This document shows positions 36,112-47,678 of a DNA stretch of 64,000 nt, one piece after another. The DNA comes from Aquatica leii (lineage: Eukaryota > Arthropoda > Insecta > Coleoptera > Lampyridae), in assembly GCA_035610365.1 (NCBI GenBank), contig CM069436.1, positions 88,289,912 through 88,353,911 of the forward strand, in the 5' to 3' direction. The notes beneath the pieces were generated by a model. It worked only from the letters and a program-made list of their open reading frames with translations, was not told the DNA's origin and did no database searches. Each line of letters starts with the position of its first letter. The first letter of the stretch is position 1. Position numbers and translations under genes: made by a program.

Positions 36112-37743
36112 CTAAATACTTGAATTGTCTTCACTCAGAAAAATACATAGTTTTGATACCGGTCGTTTTACTACTCTTTTATTCACTAGCACCGACACAA
36201 CCCGCACAATTTTATCACTTCCTGGATGCAGCTCTGTGATGCGTCCCATGTGCCATTGTAATGGTGGGGTATTCTCTTCCTTGATGAGAACGATGGTCCC
36301 GACCTTTAAGTCTTGTTGGGCACGTTGTTTCCATTTGCTTCGAGTTTGAAGTTCCCCTAGGTATTCTCGATGCCATCGTGCCCAGAAGTGCTGAACGATT
36401 TTTTGCAGCCGTTCATACCTTTTCAATCGGCTCGCCTTTGTATCTATGTAACACCTTTCCGGTAAGGCAGTTAACGGGCGTCCCAACAGGAAATGTGCGG
36501 ATGTTAGTGGAGTTAATTCATCGGGTGTGGAGGAGAGGGGACATAGAGGTCTGGAGTTAAGAACCGCTTCAATTTGAATTAATATGGTTGCAAACTCTTC
36601 AAAATTTAGATGAGATTCTCCCATGACCCGTTTTAAATGGTACTTCGTTCGTTTTACATTGGCTTCCCAGATACCTCCAAAATGAGGTGCTCTGGCAGGA
36701 ATAAAATGCCACATAATGTTTTCCGTTGACAAATAATTTTGAATTAATTCGTTTCGTAAAGATTGTTCAACCCTTTTTAATTCGGTCTTTGCGCCAACAA
36801 AATTCGTGCCATTATCACAGAATATATTTGCCGGTTTACCCCTCCTACCAATAAATCTTTTTAGCGTGGCAATAAAACAATCTGTGGTTAGATCTGAAAC
36901 TGCTTCAAGGTGTATCGCCTTTGTCGAAAGACATATAAATAGGCACACATACCCTTTTATTAATTTGGCACCCCTTGAAACTCTAGTATTTCTGTCCCTC
37001 AATTGAAATGGTCCTATATAATCGCACCCGGTATTGAAAAATGGGAAATGTTGACTTACTCTATAGGCGGGCAAATTACCCATAAGATTGTTTGCTAAGC
37101 TAGGTGGGTTTACTCTAAAACATGTTACGCATTTTTGCACTACAGCGCGGCATGCATTTCGCCCGTTTAACGGCCAAAATTTTTCACGAATTGAAGCGAG
37201 CAGCATTGTTGGACCGCAATGCAATAATCTGATGTGTTCCTGTTGCAATGCTAAAATGGTTAAGTGATGCTTTCTAGGCAGAATCATAGGATGCCTTTTT
37301 TCGTCTTTACAATTTGCCAATTGTATCCTACCCCCTACCCGAATTAATTCATTTTCATCTATAAATGGATTTAAGTTTAATAATTGACTCTTTTTGTGCA
37401 ATCGCCTTTCAATTTGTAATTGCTCATAATCTTTTGGAAAAGCTTCCCTTTGGCATAATTTAACGAGACCCTTTAAAGAGTTTTGTAGTTCATCACCCGT
37501 CAAAATTCCCGTTCTCTTTCCTAATTGTTTACCCTTGGATCGTAAGTTAAAGATGAACCGTAAAACATACGCAAATGTTCTTTGAAGCTTTGTCATTGAC
37601 GAAAAGTCAACAACATTACTGTAAATTACTAGATTTGTTACGACGCGTTGCTCTGGAACATCTTGCGGGTTTACGCTTTTTTGGTTAATGGTAAATCTAT
37701 ATGGTTTTGTAGCCATATTGGCCATGACCACCCAAGAGTACAA
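36112..37743 (-). pseudogene. BEL/Pao integrase and C-terminal domain
   Basis: A 543-codon frame shifted relative to the RT frame upstream. The zinc-binding region has HCGPTMLLASIREKFWP and QKCVTCFRV. The integrase core has Asp in GCDYIGPFQLRD, Asp in FCDNGTNFVGA and Glu in HFGGIWEANVKR. The end carries PPLQWHMGRITELHPGSD and the basic KRPVSKLCIF tail typical of BEL. The domain itself is uninterrupted. It is expressed only if the upstream frameshift is bypassed, so I mark it as part of a broken polyprotein. Confidence 0.85.
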
Positions 37744-39090
37744 TTTTCCAGCTCATCAACATCTATGCCACGTGAAATTAGATCAGCTGGATTGTTTTTT
37801 GAGCTGACATGGCGCCACTCACTTATGTCGGTCAAACTCTGAATTTCACTAACTCTATTGGCTACAAAGGTTTTCCATTTGTTTGCGGGTCCTTGTATCC
37901 AACAGAGCGTTACCTCCGAGTCCGTCCAGAAATATGCCTTATCAAATTTCAAATTCATAGCGGATCTTACCTTTACGCTTAATTGTGCCGCTAATAGTGC
38001 TGCGCATAGTTCTAATCTTGGAAGTGTTAATTGCTTAACTGGTGCTACGCGTGATTTTGCTGTCAACAATCTACACTGAATTTGACCTAAACTATCTTTA
38101 CTACGTAAATATACGCAAGCTCCAAAGCCTCGCTCACTGGCATCGCTAAATACGTGCAGCTCGACATATTTATAATTTGAAGTTAGAGCGCATCGTGGAA
38201 TTTTTATTGAATGTAATTTATGCAATTTGCTCTTAAACCTTTCCCACATTGTGTACAAATTTTGAGGGATTGCCTCATCCCAAGAAAGATTTGCCTGCCA
38301 TAGTTTTTGTATTATTATTTTAGCTATTATTATTATTGGTCCCAAAATGCCAAGTGGATCATAGATTTGCGAAACTATTGATAGTATGGTACGTTTTGTA
38401 ATGATATTATTGTTAGCATTCTTGTAAATACTATACTGAATTAAATCTTGTTTTGGATTCCAAAATATGCCCAATGTCTTGTTCATATCATTGTCACCTA
38501 TTGGGAGCATGTTTGCATCCACGTTGTCATTAACGCGAAATCGTCTACTTAATTGTGGATTATTTGATTGCCATTTTCGTAACTCAAAACCCCTGGAGGA
38601 TAGTATTTTTGTTATATCGTTCTGCAACTGTAGCATTTTGCATCCCGAATCGCTTCCAGTTTTTAGGTCGTCCATATAGAAATCCTTCTTTATTACGCTA
38701 CTTGCTACGGGAAATTTGTTCTGATTTTCGATTGCTAACTGATGTAAACACCGCACCGCAAGATATGGTGCTGAGGCTGTACCGTAAGTAACGGTATTTA
38801 ATTGATAGCATTTAAGTTCTTCCTCGGGGTCTGAACGCCAAAAAATTTTTTGCAAAGACCTCTGTGATTTATCTACAAGGATCATCCGGTACATTTTGAA
38901 AATATCAGCTGTCATTACATACTTATATTTTCTGAATCGTAGCACTATTGAAAAAAGATCATTTTGTATTGTCGGCCCTACATATTGAACCTCATTTAAG
39001 CTTAAACCACTGTGAGTTTTCATGCTAGCATCGAATACTACACGAAGCTTAGTGGTAAGGCTAGACGCGCGAATAATTGCATGATGTGGT
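37671..39090 (-). pseudogene. BEL/Pao reverse transcriptase and RNase H
   Basis: Open from the codon after the TAG at 39091-39093 and in the same frame as Gag-protease. That stop falls just before the conserved LPHHA motif at the RT start. The RT shows LRVVFDAS, VTYGTASAPYLAVRCL and YMDDLKTGSD with the catalytic Asp pair intact. The RNase H-like part has HVFSDASERGFGACVYLRS and FWTDSEVTLCWI. It ends in a stop after a six-adenine run (37677-37682 read on -), where the integrase frame takes over. Confidence 0.88.
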
Positions 39091-39092
39091 AA

Positions 39093-41390
39093 CTAGTAGC
39101 TAATTTTATTGTCATCATTATCTGCAATCTCTGTCATGTGACCTAATACCAAATATTCGTGCATGAATTTAGAATAATCTGTTCGTAATTCTTTATTTTT
39201 CATTAATCTGCCTTCTAAATAGCAAAATCTATTTAATGCGAGCTCTTTAGAATTACCTAAATCGTTAAAATTATCTCTTAATGGGATTTTTACAATAAAT
39301 CTGTTATCGCTACTACGTTTTAAATTACTTATAAAATGGTTTTCGCAAAACTGTTCTGCAACGGATAAACTTAAATGAGTATCGATTTCTTCAATTTTCC
39401 AAAAATTAGTTAGTGTTTTATCAAGAGTTTCATTGTCATAACCCCCGGTTGCATAACAACTGATTGACTTTATTGATTCCTCTGCATTTCCCAATTTTCC
39501 ACCTATCACCCATCCTAATCGGGTCTTTTGCATCGTTAATTCGCCTAATTGTACTTGTCCAACGCACATTAACTGCCAAAATATTGGCGAGCCCAAGAGT
39601 AAATCGATAGGTCCGGCCTTATGAACATTAGGATCCGCTAAGTTTAGATTGTTTGGAATCCTTATATTATTTTTATTAAAGCTAATTATGGGCAAATCGT
39701 CAGTAATTTTCGATAAAATCAAACATGAGATCGTGTTCTTGTAGGTTTTGTTAAGAGACAGTAATTTTAAATTAACGTATGATTGAACAGTAGTTTTTGA
39801 TTGACCTACTCCGGAAATTGCAAAATGGGTTTTATTAGGTGTTAGGCCTAATTTTTCGGATAATGCTTTCGTAATAAAATTACTCATTGAACCGTTGTCA
39901 AGAAGCGCGCGGCATTGATGTAAATTACCACACGAGTCTTGTACGTTAACTAATGCCGTTGATAATAGAATTTGTGATTTAAACGAATTATCAGTGGTAT
40001 GCAAAACGTTCAATTGATTTGATTGTGCATTGTCTACAGTATTTATTGCGACTTCAGCATCGTTACTAAAAGGATCGCTATTATTTAAAACGTTTTCATT
40101 CTGAATGTGGCGAAGAGAACTATTTGAATTATTAGAATTGTCTAAGTGTAATAAGGTATTATGGCGTCGACTGCATTTACGACAACCGGACGCGGTGCAA
40201 CTTTGTATCCCGTGATTAGGTCGCAAACAGTTATAACAAAGCCGGTTTGCCTTTACCAAGTTAATTCTTTCCTTTGGCGATCTTCTTAGAAATGCGTTAC
40301 ATTGAAATATCGTGTGTCCCTTTTTACAAAGATAGCAAGTTGCCGAAGTTGAGGGACTGGAATTGGATGCTTCATTGTTCGCCGCAGCGTTTGCCACATA
40401 ACTGTACGCCTTTCCCTTGCCCTTTCTTTCCAGGTTTGTTTGCTCTGTTAGATTTAAGCAAATTTTTTCTAGTACCTCACGCCTCTGTTTTAAAAATCTA
40501 TTAATATCGTTCATGCACGCAATCTCACAGTCTTTCTCAAACAACTCCCACTCACGTCGCGTAGATTGATCTAGTTTCGATGTCAACACATAAATAATTA
40601 AAGTGTCCCAAGTTTCTACCGGTTGCCCTAAAGTTTTTAAACAACGCAAATGCTTTGTGAACGTATCGAACATATTTCTTAAATCGACATGAGACTCCTT
40701 CGTTAAGGATGAATATTCAAAAATTGATCGAACATGACTATGAATTATCAATGATTTTTGCTCGTACCTTTCACTAAGCATTTTCCATGCGATTTCATAG
40801 TTTTCCGCAGATATTTGCATTGATTCAATGATATGTAATGCATCTTTTTGTAAGCATGACCTTAAGTAATAGAATTTTTGTATGGATGAAATACCCTCAT
40901 TATCATTTATTAAAGCCTTGAAGCAGTCTCTAAATTCCACCCATTCTTCATATTTTCCTGTAAACTTTGGGAGATTTATGGTAGGAAGTTTAATTTGCTG
41001 TAATGTTTGTTTTAAACCGATAGAGGAGGACGCAGTAAGCGTATCTGAACGCCTAGAATCTCTTATACCTTCGTTTTGTTGACGCAATGACTCATTGTAA
41101 GATGAAATTAAATGTTTAATGTCCCTCATTAGCGAATAATAATTTGTTTCAAATTGATCGCGTTCAATTTCATCAGTAACGCCTGGTGGATCACGCAAAC
41201 TTTCAATTTCCTCTTGCATTGCTTCAAATTTATCAAAAGTAGCTTCAATTTTTTCTTTTCTAATATTAAGTTCAGCAACTACCTTTGAATCAATACCTCC
41301 TTGACATATTTTATTGAAATATTGTGTGGCTCTAGTAATTGAAGATTTTACATTACTGCGTTGAGATTTTAATTTAGCTAGATCCGCCAT
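39093..41390 (-). CDS. BEL/Pao Gag and protease
   Basis: 765 codons from the ATG at 41390. The N-terminal helical Gag begins MADLAKLKSQRSN. The capsid-like domain has LPTINLPKFTGKYEEWVEF (about residues 130-150). Two zinc knuckles follow (CYLCKKGHTIFQC and CYNCLRPNHGIQSC, about residues 350-395). The protease has LLDNGSMSNFI (about residue 495), with Asn in place of the more common Ser in the D-S-G triad. The final part is the post-protease domain (GPIDLLLGSPIFWQL). The start is chosen as the first ATG after the primer-binding site and a 240-bp leader. Confidence 0.88.
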   Translation of the reverse strand: MADLAKLKSQRSNVKSSITRATQYFNKICQGGIDSKVVAELNIRKEKIEATFDKFEAMQEEIESLRDPPGVTDEIERDQFETNYYSLMRDIKHLISSYNESLRQQNEGIRDSRRSDTLTASSSIGLKQTLQQIKLPTINLPKFTGKYEEWVEFRDCFKALINDNEGISSIQKFYYLRSCLQKDALHIIESMQISAENYEIAWKMLSERYEQKSLIIHSHVRSIFEYSSLTKESHVDLRNMFDTFTKHLRCLKTLGQPVETWDTLIIYVLTSKLDQSTRREWELFEKDCEIACMNDINRFLKQRREVLEKICLNLTEQTNLERKGKGKAYSYVANAAANNEASNSSPSTSATCYLCKKGHTIFQCNAFLRRSPKERINLVKANRLCYNCLRPNHGIQSCTASGCRKCSRRHNTLLHLDNSNNSNSSLRHIQNENVLNNSDPFSNDAEVAINTVDNAQSNQLNVLHTTDNSFKSQILLSTALVNVQDSCGNLHQCRALLDNGSMSNFITKALSEKLGLTPNKTHFAISGVGQSKTTVQSYVNLKLLSLNKTYKNTISCLILSKITDDLPIISFNKNNIRIPNNLNLADPNVHKAGPIDLLLGSPIFWQLMCVGQVQLGELTMQKTRLGWVIGGKLGNAEESIKSISCYATGGYDNETLDKTLTNFWKIEEIDTHLSLSVAEQFCENHFISNLKRSSDNRFIVKIPLRDNFNDLGNSKELALNRFCYLEGRLMKNKELRTDYSKFMHEYLVLGHMTEIADNDDNKISY

Positions 41391-41631
41391 TGTAATTGTA
41401 TTAATTGTAAATAATTATGTAGATCGAACAAAGCACCAACGCAAAACGAATGCCAATGAATCAACCAAATTGTATCTTTTCGTTAAATAAGATTATCAAA
41501 TTGAAGCATGCAAAGAAATAGGAAAAAATGGAAATGACTCACGATTTTATTATTGGATTTCGTTGTTCTGCCTTATTGTTTCAGGCTTCTTTCTTCTTAT
41601 TATTGTTTTAATATCCGACTCGAAGTTACCA

Positions 41632-41850
41632 TGTTTATTGCGTATCGTTAATTTTGTGGACTGTATTCTTTTAGGTGGTTGAAGTAATTGAAATACGTTT
41701 CTTTCACAACTTAACTTTATTAGTGTTACCGACGACAGTCTTCAACCGACTACCTCTTAAAGGTTTACAATTATTCAGTAGCGCGTTTAGCTGCCGCATG
41801 TGCTACTTATTTAAAGCAGACCCGCTCTAGGATAATTTATGGCCGTAACA
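41632..41850 (-). repeat. BEL/Pao 5-prime LTR
   Basis: 219 bp, followed on the coding strand by the primer-binding site. It should contain the element's promoter; on - it begins TGTTACGGCC and contains TAAATAAGTAGCAC. Confidence 0.92.
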
Positions 41851-41855
41851 GACTA

Positions 41856-43400
41856 TGTTCATCAAATAAAGCAAATAATGATGTTTCTTGATGAGAAAGA
41901 ACACCTCACTGTACAGAAAGTGAGAAAACAAAAACTGATCCCTATATGAGCCACTTAACCAACTAGTGATAAAAGTACTCACCAAATGCGTATTTTTTAT
42001 GTATTGCATCGGTCAAGCTAACAGAAACCTTGCCTCAGTCCCTTGATTTTAAATCAGCTGAGAGAGATAAACGACATCTTTCCTTTGGTACAGATAAGTA
42101 ACAGAAATCGTAGGTATTTGCATACACTCGATACTTCATAAGCATGAACACAAGTACAATGTAGGTAAAGAAAAAAGCATGGAAGTGATGTGAATTGAAG
42201 AAAATCGCACATGAGAATCTCTAAAGTACACATATTTCTAGGTTTTCAATAATAAACTTCAATGACAAAATTGTAAAGTATTTGTTTGAATAGGTTATTA
42301 CAAATTATAACAAACTGTAAAATTGTTTAAAACCAAAAAGTTTAAGGTACTTACATTTTAAATCATATATCATGTCTTAATCTCAAATTTATTCACTGAC
42401 ATCGAAGCGTATGGACAATTCAAAAAACACCAATCATAAACACCAATTTAATGACCACAAACCGTTAATTTTTGTTATCGTTAAATTTAAAAAGTCACCT
42501 ATGGCGCATGCGATACATCTTAGGCAATTTTTGTCATTAGCTTACTTCTACCAAGGTATATTTGTATTCTATTAATAAACCGATTACAAGTTTTTTTTTA
42601 CAGTTATTAATTCATTGTTTTTTGAATATTTTACAAAAATACTCAATTCTTAAAAAAATAAAAGAGGTACTAGAGGAGGTACGTTACAAATGTACTCTAA
42701 TAATGTAAAAATGATGCAACAAAAACGGAATCTAGTTAACTGGATACTGCGATCATTGATATAGCTATAGTTATTATCTTTTTTTTTAAATATACATATA
42801 CTATATTGAATATGCTAGTCTTAAAATTATTCACTCTGACAATACAATAAGAAATGTATTACAAAAAGTGGGTTTTTTTAAATTTTATTTTGCTTTAATT
42901 TTCAAACGAATGCGAGAATCAAAAATGCAAAAAACGTCAATTTTAATATTGAGAGGGCCGATTTTTGACGTTTCAACGCCTTTTGTAAAATTTACCTCCT
43001 GATCTCCAGCAACAACCCTTCCGTTTTTTTTGTAAATTACACGACTCTACTTGTAATACGGTATTTTTTGGGAAATTCAATAACGAATATTTATTTGGTC
43101 TATAATTTTGACAATTTTTTAACGCAACAAAATCAAATTAATAAATTTAATAAAATATCAGGTTTGTTGTACTTTTTAATATTACTTATCTACTAAAAGT
43201 GTGATGAAAATGAAAAAAAATAATGTTTTGTTATTCTCATGGTCTTTGTTGTGTTTATCTCTTTTTTAACGTGTCGAAATGATCTCCATTTGTGCCATGG
43301 AAAACTAACTAACTAAAACACTAACAACATACTTCCTAAACAAAATGTAAGCCACACGTACGTTGGTCTATTGGTTACCAAATTTGAGGCAACGGTATCT
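41856..43400. other. No gene seen
   Basis: AT-rich intergenic DNA. A short block near 42700 (TAAAAATGATGCAACAAAAA) recurs near 49365 (TAAAAATGATGTAACAAAAA), probably old MITE remains. Confidence 0.4.
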
Positions 43401-43429
43401 GTTGCTAATATAAAAAGAGATAAGCGAAG

Positions 43430-44155
43430 GAGTTCGCTATAAAACCAACGATGTCAACTCGTCAGGCAGCGGTAGAAACAGAATTGTCTCAGTGAACTGT
43501 GTAGAAATTTGGCTGGTGCACTTTATCTTGAATTGTTAGAAAATATCATCAAGCCGTTAACAGTTGAAAAAGAAGAAAATTAGAAGAACAAAGATGGTAA
43601 TCTTCGTTTACTTGAGACTTGACTCAATTTCCAACTAGATGGAACTCCTTATTACGTACGACCATAGATATTTATATAACTTCGTTATAGATACGGCTTC
43701 CAGCTTTAAATGTTATTGAAATAGTGATGCAGAGATAAGGAGAAAGTGCGATAAAGGGTCCTCTGAAATAGTACAGTTCTAACACGCCGGCGCGGAAATA
43801 ACATGTATTCTACATTTAAATATTATCGCAAAAACGTATAAATTAAACGCATGCGCAATCTATTTGTACTATTTATCTCTGTCTTTGTTTACGTAGAGCT
43901 CAATACAAACCTCAGAAAGCCGCATCTATAACGAAGTTATATAAATATCTATGCGTACGACCAGTTAGACAACGGTTAGATGACCATTATACAGATTGTA
44001 AGATTGGTAGAAGAGGGTTAATTGAATGCCCTTCCAGATTGCTGGATTTAATAGCATTGGTCGGTCGTTTTTAAAACTTAACCGCAAGTTGATTGTAGAA
44101 CTGCAGCGTAGAATTACTGAAGAAAGTCACACTTTTACAGATAAATTTTTTAAAA
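43430..44155 (+). mobile_element. DDE transposase relic, interrupted by a MITE
   Basis: The + strand reads GALYLELLENIIKPL (about 43517), FQLDGTPYYVR up to the 290-bp MITE, then PVRQRLDDHYTDCKIGRRGL and IECPSRLLDLIAL (43960-44060), then a helix with ELQRRITEE. This is the FQ-D-G-APPH / RSPDL-PLDFF layout of an insect DDE transposase related to the IS630/Tc1 group. The APPH and PLDFF signatures are both corrupted. The relic was also hit at 44168 by the fold-back element. Confidence 0.6.
43665..43954. mobile_element. 290-bp MITE with 9-bp target duplication
   Basis: The terminal inverted repeats are about 35 bp: TAGATATTTATATAACTTCG on the left, and its inverse ending TATAAATATCTATGC on the right. 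The repeat GTACGACCA lies at 43656-43664 and 43955-43963. A 9-bp duplication suggests a Mutator-like source. It splits the transposase relic exactly between Arg and Pro codons. Confidence 0.8.
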
Positions 44156-44570
44156 GTGTATGATGTAATGTAATAGCGAAGGCTTCCACGGCCGGAGTCT
44201 ATACTAAGATAAGAATGTCTTCCGGATTTGAACCTTGTCGTCATTGTTGTAACCGAAGTTGCCAAGGTTTCGCCCACTTTCGTAAGGGGCTTCATCAGGG
44301 CGTGAGATAAATCAAAAAACTCAAACTAGCAACCGCTTGTTAAATTTTCGTTTGCTTTTTCAAGTTTACCGTTTTCTTTCTTACCTTTTCAGAGGTTCAC
44401 AAGTTGATTAGCTAACTTTTGAGAAGTTCTTAGTTAGATTTCGGTTGCTTGTTTGAATTTTTCGATTTATCTCACGCCCTGATAAATCTCCTTACGAAAG
44501 TGGGCGAAACGTTGGCAACTTCGGTTACAACAATGACACGGTCCAAAACCGGAAGACATTCTTATCTTAG

Positions 44571-46943
44571 TAGCACCGTCCCGAGGGCGGCGCGAGTGGT
44601 GCGATCGCGCCAGGCCCCGCGCTCCGCTATTTAATTTTTTTTCAATCGTTTGCGCGCCGGAGACGTCTCAAAGCCGCAATGCAGCGCAGCAGTGATGGAA
44701 GTAGTCGGAGCCTTTGATTATAAACAACTACTGGATGTATAAAAGGTTCGCTAAAAAAGAGAAGACAGTCTGAGTAGTAAGAATGGCTTTAGCGACTGGG
44801 GCCATTGCGGAAGAAGCCTCAAATCACACCAGCGATCGGTAGACCATATCAAATTTTTCACCAAATGGACGGACCTCAGCGCAAGAATTAAAAAACACTC
44901 CACCATAAACCAAGCGCATGCCGACATGATCAACGCAGAAAAAAAACATTGGCGAGATGCACTGACAAGAATCATCGCAGCAGTACAATACTTGGCTGAG
45001 ACCAATTCTTTTGAGGAAACTCGAGCAAACTGTTTGAGAGAAAAAATAGAAATTTTCTTAAGCTGATGGAGATGCTTGCTATTTTTGACGGGCCGATGAA
45101 GGAACATCTTCGGCGGGTGCGTGATGAAGAAACACTCGTGCATTATCTCGGTCCCACTATACAAAACGAGATAATTTCGATGCTAGGTAAGTTATACCAA
45201 ATTTAAGCATTATAACTTTTATACTGACAAAGTTAAGTTCTTTCAATGAAATTTGAGGAAAGATTACAGGCACTGCTACGAAGGAAAAACTTCTTAATGG
45301 TGTTCGTTCCGCCAACTATTACGCCGTTATCCTGGACTGTACACCCGATGTGAGTCACAAGGAGCAAATGACCTTGGTCCTCCGGTATGTTGATATGATG
45401 GCTGAAACTCCAAGGGTCGTCGAATCGTTCATCGAGTTTTTGGAGGTAAACGACACCAGGGGGAGGGGTTAACTGATGTTTTAAAGGCAGCATTGGAAGC
45501 TAATGATCTTGATATCATGGACTGCAGGGGGCAAGGGTATGATAACGGTGCTAATATGAAGGCTAAGTATAGGGGAGTGCAGACGCGAGTAAAAAATGTT
45601 AATAAACGAGCGATGTTTATGGCATGCGTTGCTTTTGGGCGACATGGCTAAATGTAACAAAGACGCTATGAGATTTTTTGACCTAGTTCAACGTCTTCAT
45701 ACTTTGTTTGTAGCTTCCACGGAAAGGTGGAACATTTTATGTGAACTATGTCCTGGCCTCACACTAAAATCTTTATCCAGTACGAGGTGGGAGTGCAGGA
45801 TTAATAGTGTTAAGCCCATCAGGTACCACTTAGGCGGAGTCAACCAAGCTCTTGAAAAAGTGTCTCAAACTACTAAAGAGCCTGTTATCCGGTCAGAGGC
45901 CCAATCTTTGTTGCTTCATACAAGTTCATATGAATTTGTATTAAGTCTCGTAATCTGGTACGATCTTTTATTTTGTGTGAACTCAACAAGTCAAACTCTA
46001 CAATCAGAGAGCACTACTTTAGATACGGCTTTAAACGAACTCCGGGGCTTAAAATCTTTTTTCAAAATTACCGTAACACTGGCTTCAACGTTGCAATGTG
46101 CACCGCTAGAGAAATCATGGAAAATTTGGGCTATAGAGTGAAATTTTCCATTCGTCGTCAATACACCCCGAAAAGATTATTTGATGAAAAACGCCAGCAA
46201 AATGATCAGCAGATTGGAAAAGACCAAAGAAGAACTTCAAAAAAAAGCTGAAAATAAATTTAGGATAAACTATTTTTTGTCTGTCGTAGATACAGCGCTG
46301 AGCTGCGTAGAGAATAGATTCAATGAATTTGAATTTTTTTCCGAATATTTTGGATTTCTTTTCGATCCTTCCATGCTTTCAAATTTGGAGGAAAAACAAT
46401 TGGAAGACAACTGTCAAAAACTCTCGGATTTTCTAAAAGACGGGGAACTTAAAGACTTGGATGCAGAGGACCTTTTTTCAGAGTTAAAATTAAATATGTA
46501 AACGAAAATTGTGTATGGGCGTTTGAATAAGAAAACACGTCAAGCCGGTCAAGCACATGCCCTGATGCCCTATGTTTTTTATGTTTTATAGGTACGTAAA
46601 TTTATGCCAAATGATTAAATTATCTCTGTTTCCATATTTTATTTTATTTTATTGCCCAATTGTTCCTTTTGATTGATCAGATACGTGCTTCCTGTCTCCT
46701 GTGAGGATATATAAAACTTATTTTAAGAGTTGTTCGAAAACCAAATATTGAATAAAATGAGATCTTAAATAAGTTTTGATTCGTATTTTTTTTTAAAATT
46801 CTTTTTCCGTTCCAAATTTGCTTTTATAGCATTTTCTTCCTCGACAAATTGATTGCCCCCCCCCTTCCACCCGGCAAATTATACGTAATAGGGCCCCGCG
46901 CATTTTCTCGCGCCAGGCCCCGCTAACCCTCGGGACGGCGCTG
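44571..46943 (+). mobile_element. hAT element (ZMYM-type transposase), degenerate
   Basis: 2373 bp with the 8-bp target duplication TATCTTAG (44563-44570 and 46944-46951), diagnostic of hAT. The ends are inverted: TAGCACCGTCCCGAGGG on the left, CAGCGCCGTCCCGAGGG as the inverse of the right end. Both GC-rich subterminal regions hold CGCGCCAGGCCCCGC. The interior encodes a broken hAT transposase of the kind seen in ZMYM1-like proteins. It sits in the right arm of a fold-back element. Confidence 0.88.
44820..46501 (+). pseudogene. hAT transposase, ZMYM1-like, frameshifted
   Basis: N-terminal part, 44820-45185: helices with EKKHWRDALTRIIAAVQYLA, then MEMLAIFDGPMKEHL and HYLGPTIQNEIISMLG, in different frames. 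At 45310-45400 comes ILDCTPDVSHKEQM with the first catalytic Asp. Frame 45596-46141 (181 codons) has LGDMAKCNKDAMRFFDLVQRL, STRWECRINSVKPIRY and VIWYDLLFCVN. Frame 46181-46501 has FRINYFLSVVDTALS and RFNEFEFFSEYFGFLF. Order matches the DUF4371 / hAT family transposase. At least three frameshifts are needed to read through, and the C-terminal dimerisation domain is not visible. Confidence 0.8.
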
Positions 46944-46969
46944 TATCTTAGTGTGTATGATGTAACCTA

Positions 46970-47640
46970 CTCACGTTTGAAAAATAAAACCCACAAACAA
47001 AAAAAGTAGCAACATCTTGCTGTAGCTGCGATCGTCAAGCTACCCCATCTGCTTCTACGTTGCATTAAAGTTAAAAAGAGTAGTAGGTTAAATAAAACAC
47101 ACAGCAAAAGTAAATTATGATTTTTATTAAAGTAGAACCGAAATTTCCCGTTTCATAGAACCCGCAGTAGGAAGGGAAGAACAGGCATAGAAATCCCTCC
47201 AATCCTCTAAGTGAATGTAAATGCAAGGTTATCACATTATTTATATTTATCAAGTAACCAATTTATAAATAAAGATAATAAACATCGGAAAGTTAGAACA
47301 TCCTTAAAAAGTCAATTAAACGCATACACAGATATAACAGGTTTAAATCCCAAAATACGTCCACAAACATCATTATATTAAACAGAATAATAGTTAGTTA
47401 ACTGATGGCCTGCCAGTGAGTACTGGGGTTCTGGTTACGGAAGCAACCCAGTTGAAGTGTCGGTACAGACAAACATGACCCAAAAATAAACATATCATAC
47501 ACAGAGTATAATATATCAAGAAATTGTTATAAAATGCTTATTATCATGAAAGAAATCACCGCAACTTTATCATATAATTATCATCAATAGGTAAATGTTA
47601 CGTTTAAATTGTTACGATCAAATTAATGATCTTTTCTTAT
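46970..47640. other. No gene seen
   Basis: AT-rich sequence, probably the old target of the fold-back element. No coding motif. Confidence 0.4.
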
Positions 47641-47678
47641 AGGAGAAAGAAAAAGAAGCAACTAATTCAGTTAATTGC

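Larger units (their letters stand above)
35716..41850 (-). mobile_element. BEL/Pao LTR retrotransposon, nearly complete
   Basis: The element is 6135 bp with two 219-bp LTRs that start TGTT and end ACA in either orientation. The 5-bp target duplication GACTA lies at 35711-35715 and 41851-41855. On the coding (-) strand TGGTAACTTCGAG directly follows the 5-prime LTR, as expected of a tRNA primer-binding site. The order Gag, CCHC knuckles, aspartic protease, RT, RNase H, integrase and C-terminal domain is that of BEL/Pao. The LTRs differ at about three positions, which points to a fairly recent insertion. One in-frame stop (39091-39093) and one frameshift (near 37677-37682) break the single expected polyprotein. 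Confidence 0.92.
44169..46952. mobile_element. Fold-back element with hammerhead-like arms, split by a hAT insertion
   Basis: Flanked by a 13-bp duplication GTGTATGATGTAA (44156-44168 and 46953-46965). The left arm (44170-44330, read on -) and right arm (44465-44570, read on +) are inverted copies: GCGTGAGATAAATC, CTGATRA, CTTACGAAAGTGGGCGAAAC, GGTTACAA, ACCGGAAGACATTCTTATCT. Each arm has a hammerhead-like core (44262-44298 minus; 44479-44513 plus) with a GCCC/GGGC-type stem II. Without the 2.37-kb hAT and its duplicated 8 bp the element is about 400 bp. Arm and spacer are shared with 10861-11180 and 27078-27345. The terminal blocks resemble Penelope-associated repeats. Confidence 0.7.

Noticed and set aside
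37677-37682. Programmed -1 frameshift in the BEL element at the six-adenine run
   Set aside because: The in-phase heptamer would be C-AAA-AAA, which does not fit the X-XXY-YYZ rule, and BEL elements normally use one frame. A simple indel is more likely.
35636-41957. Short coding frame (with MTNWLKTNKPTSGD) interrupted by the BEL insertion and resuming at 41851
   Set aside because: The two sides do stay in frame once one target duplication is ignored, but the joined frame is short, starts after a stop, and has no recognisable domain.
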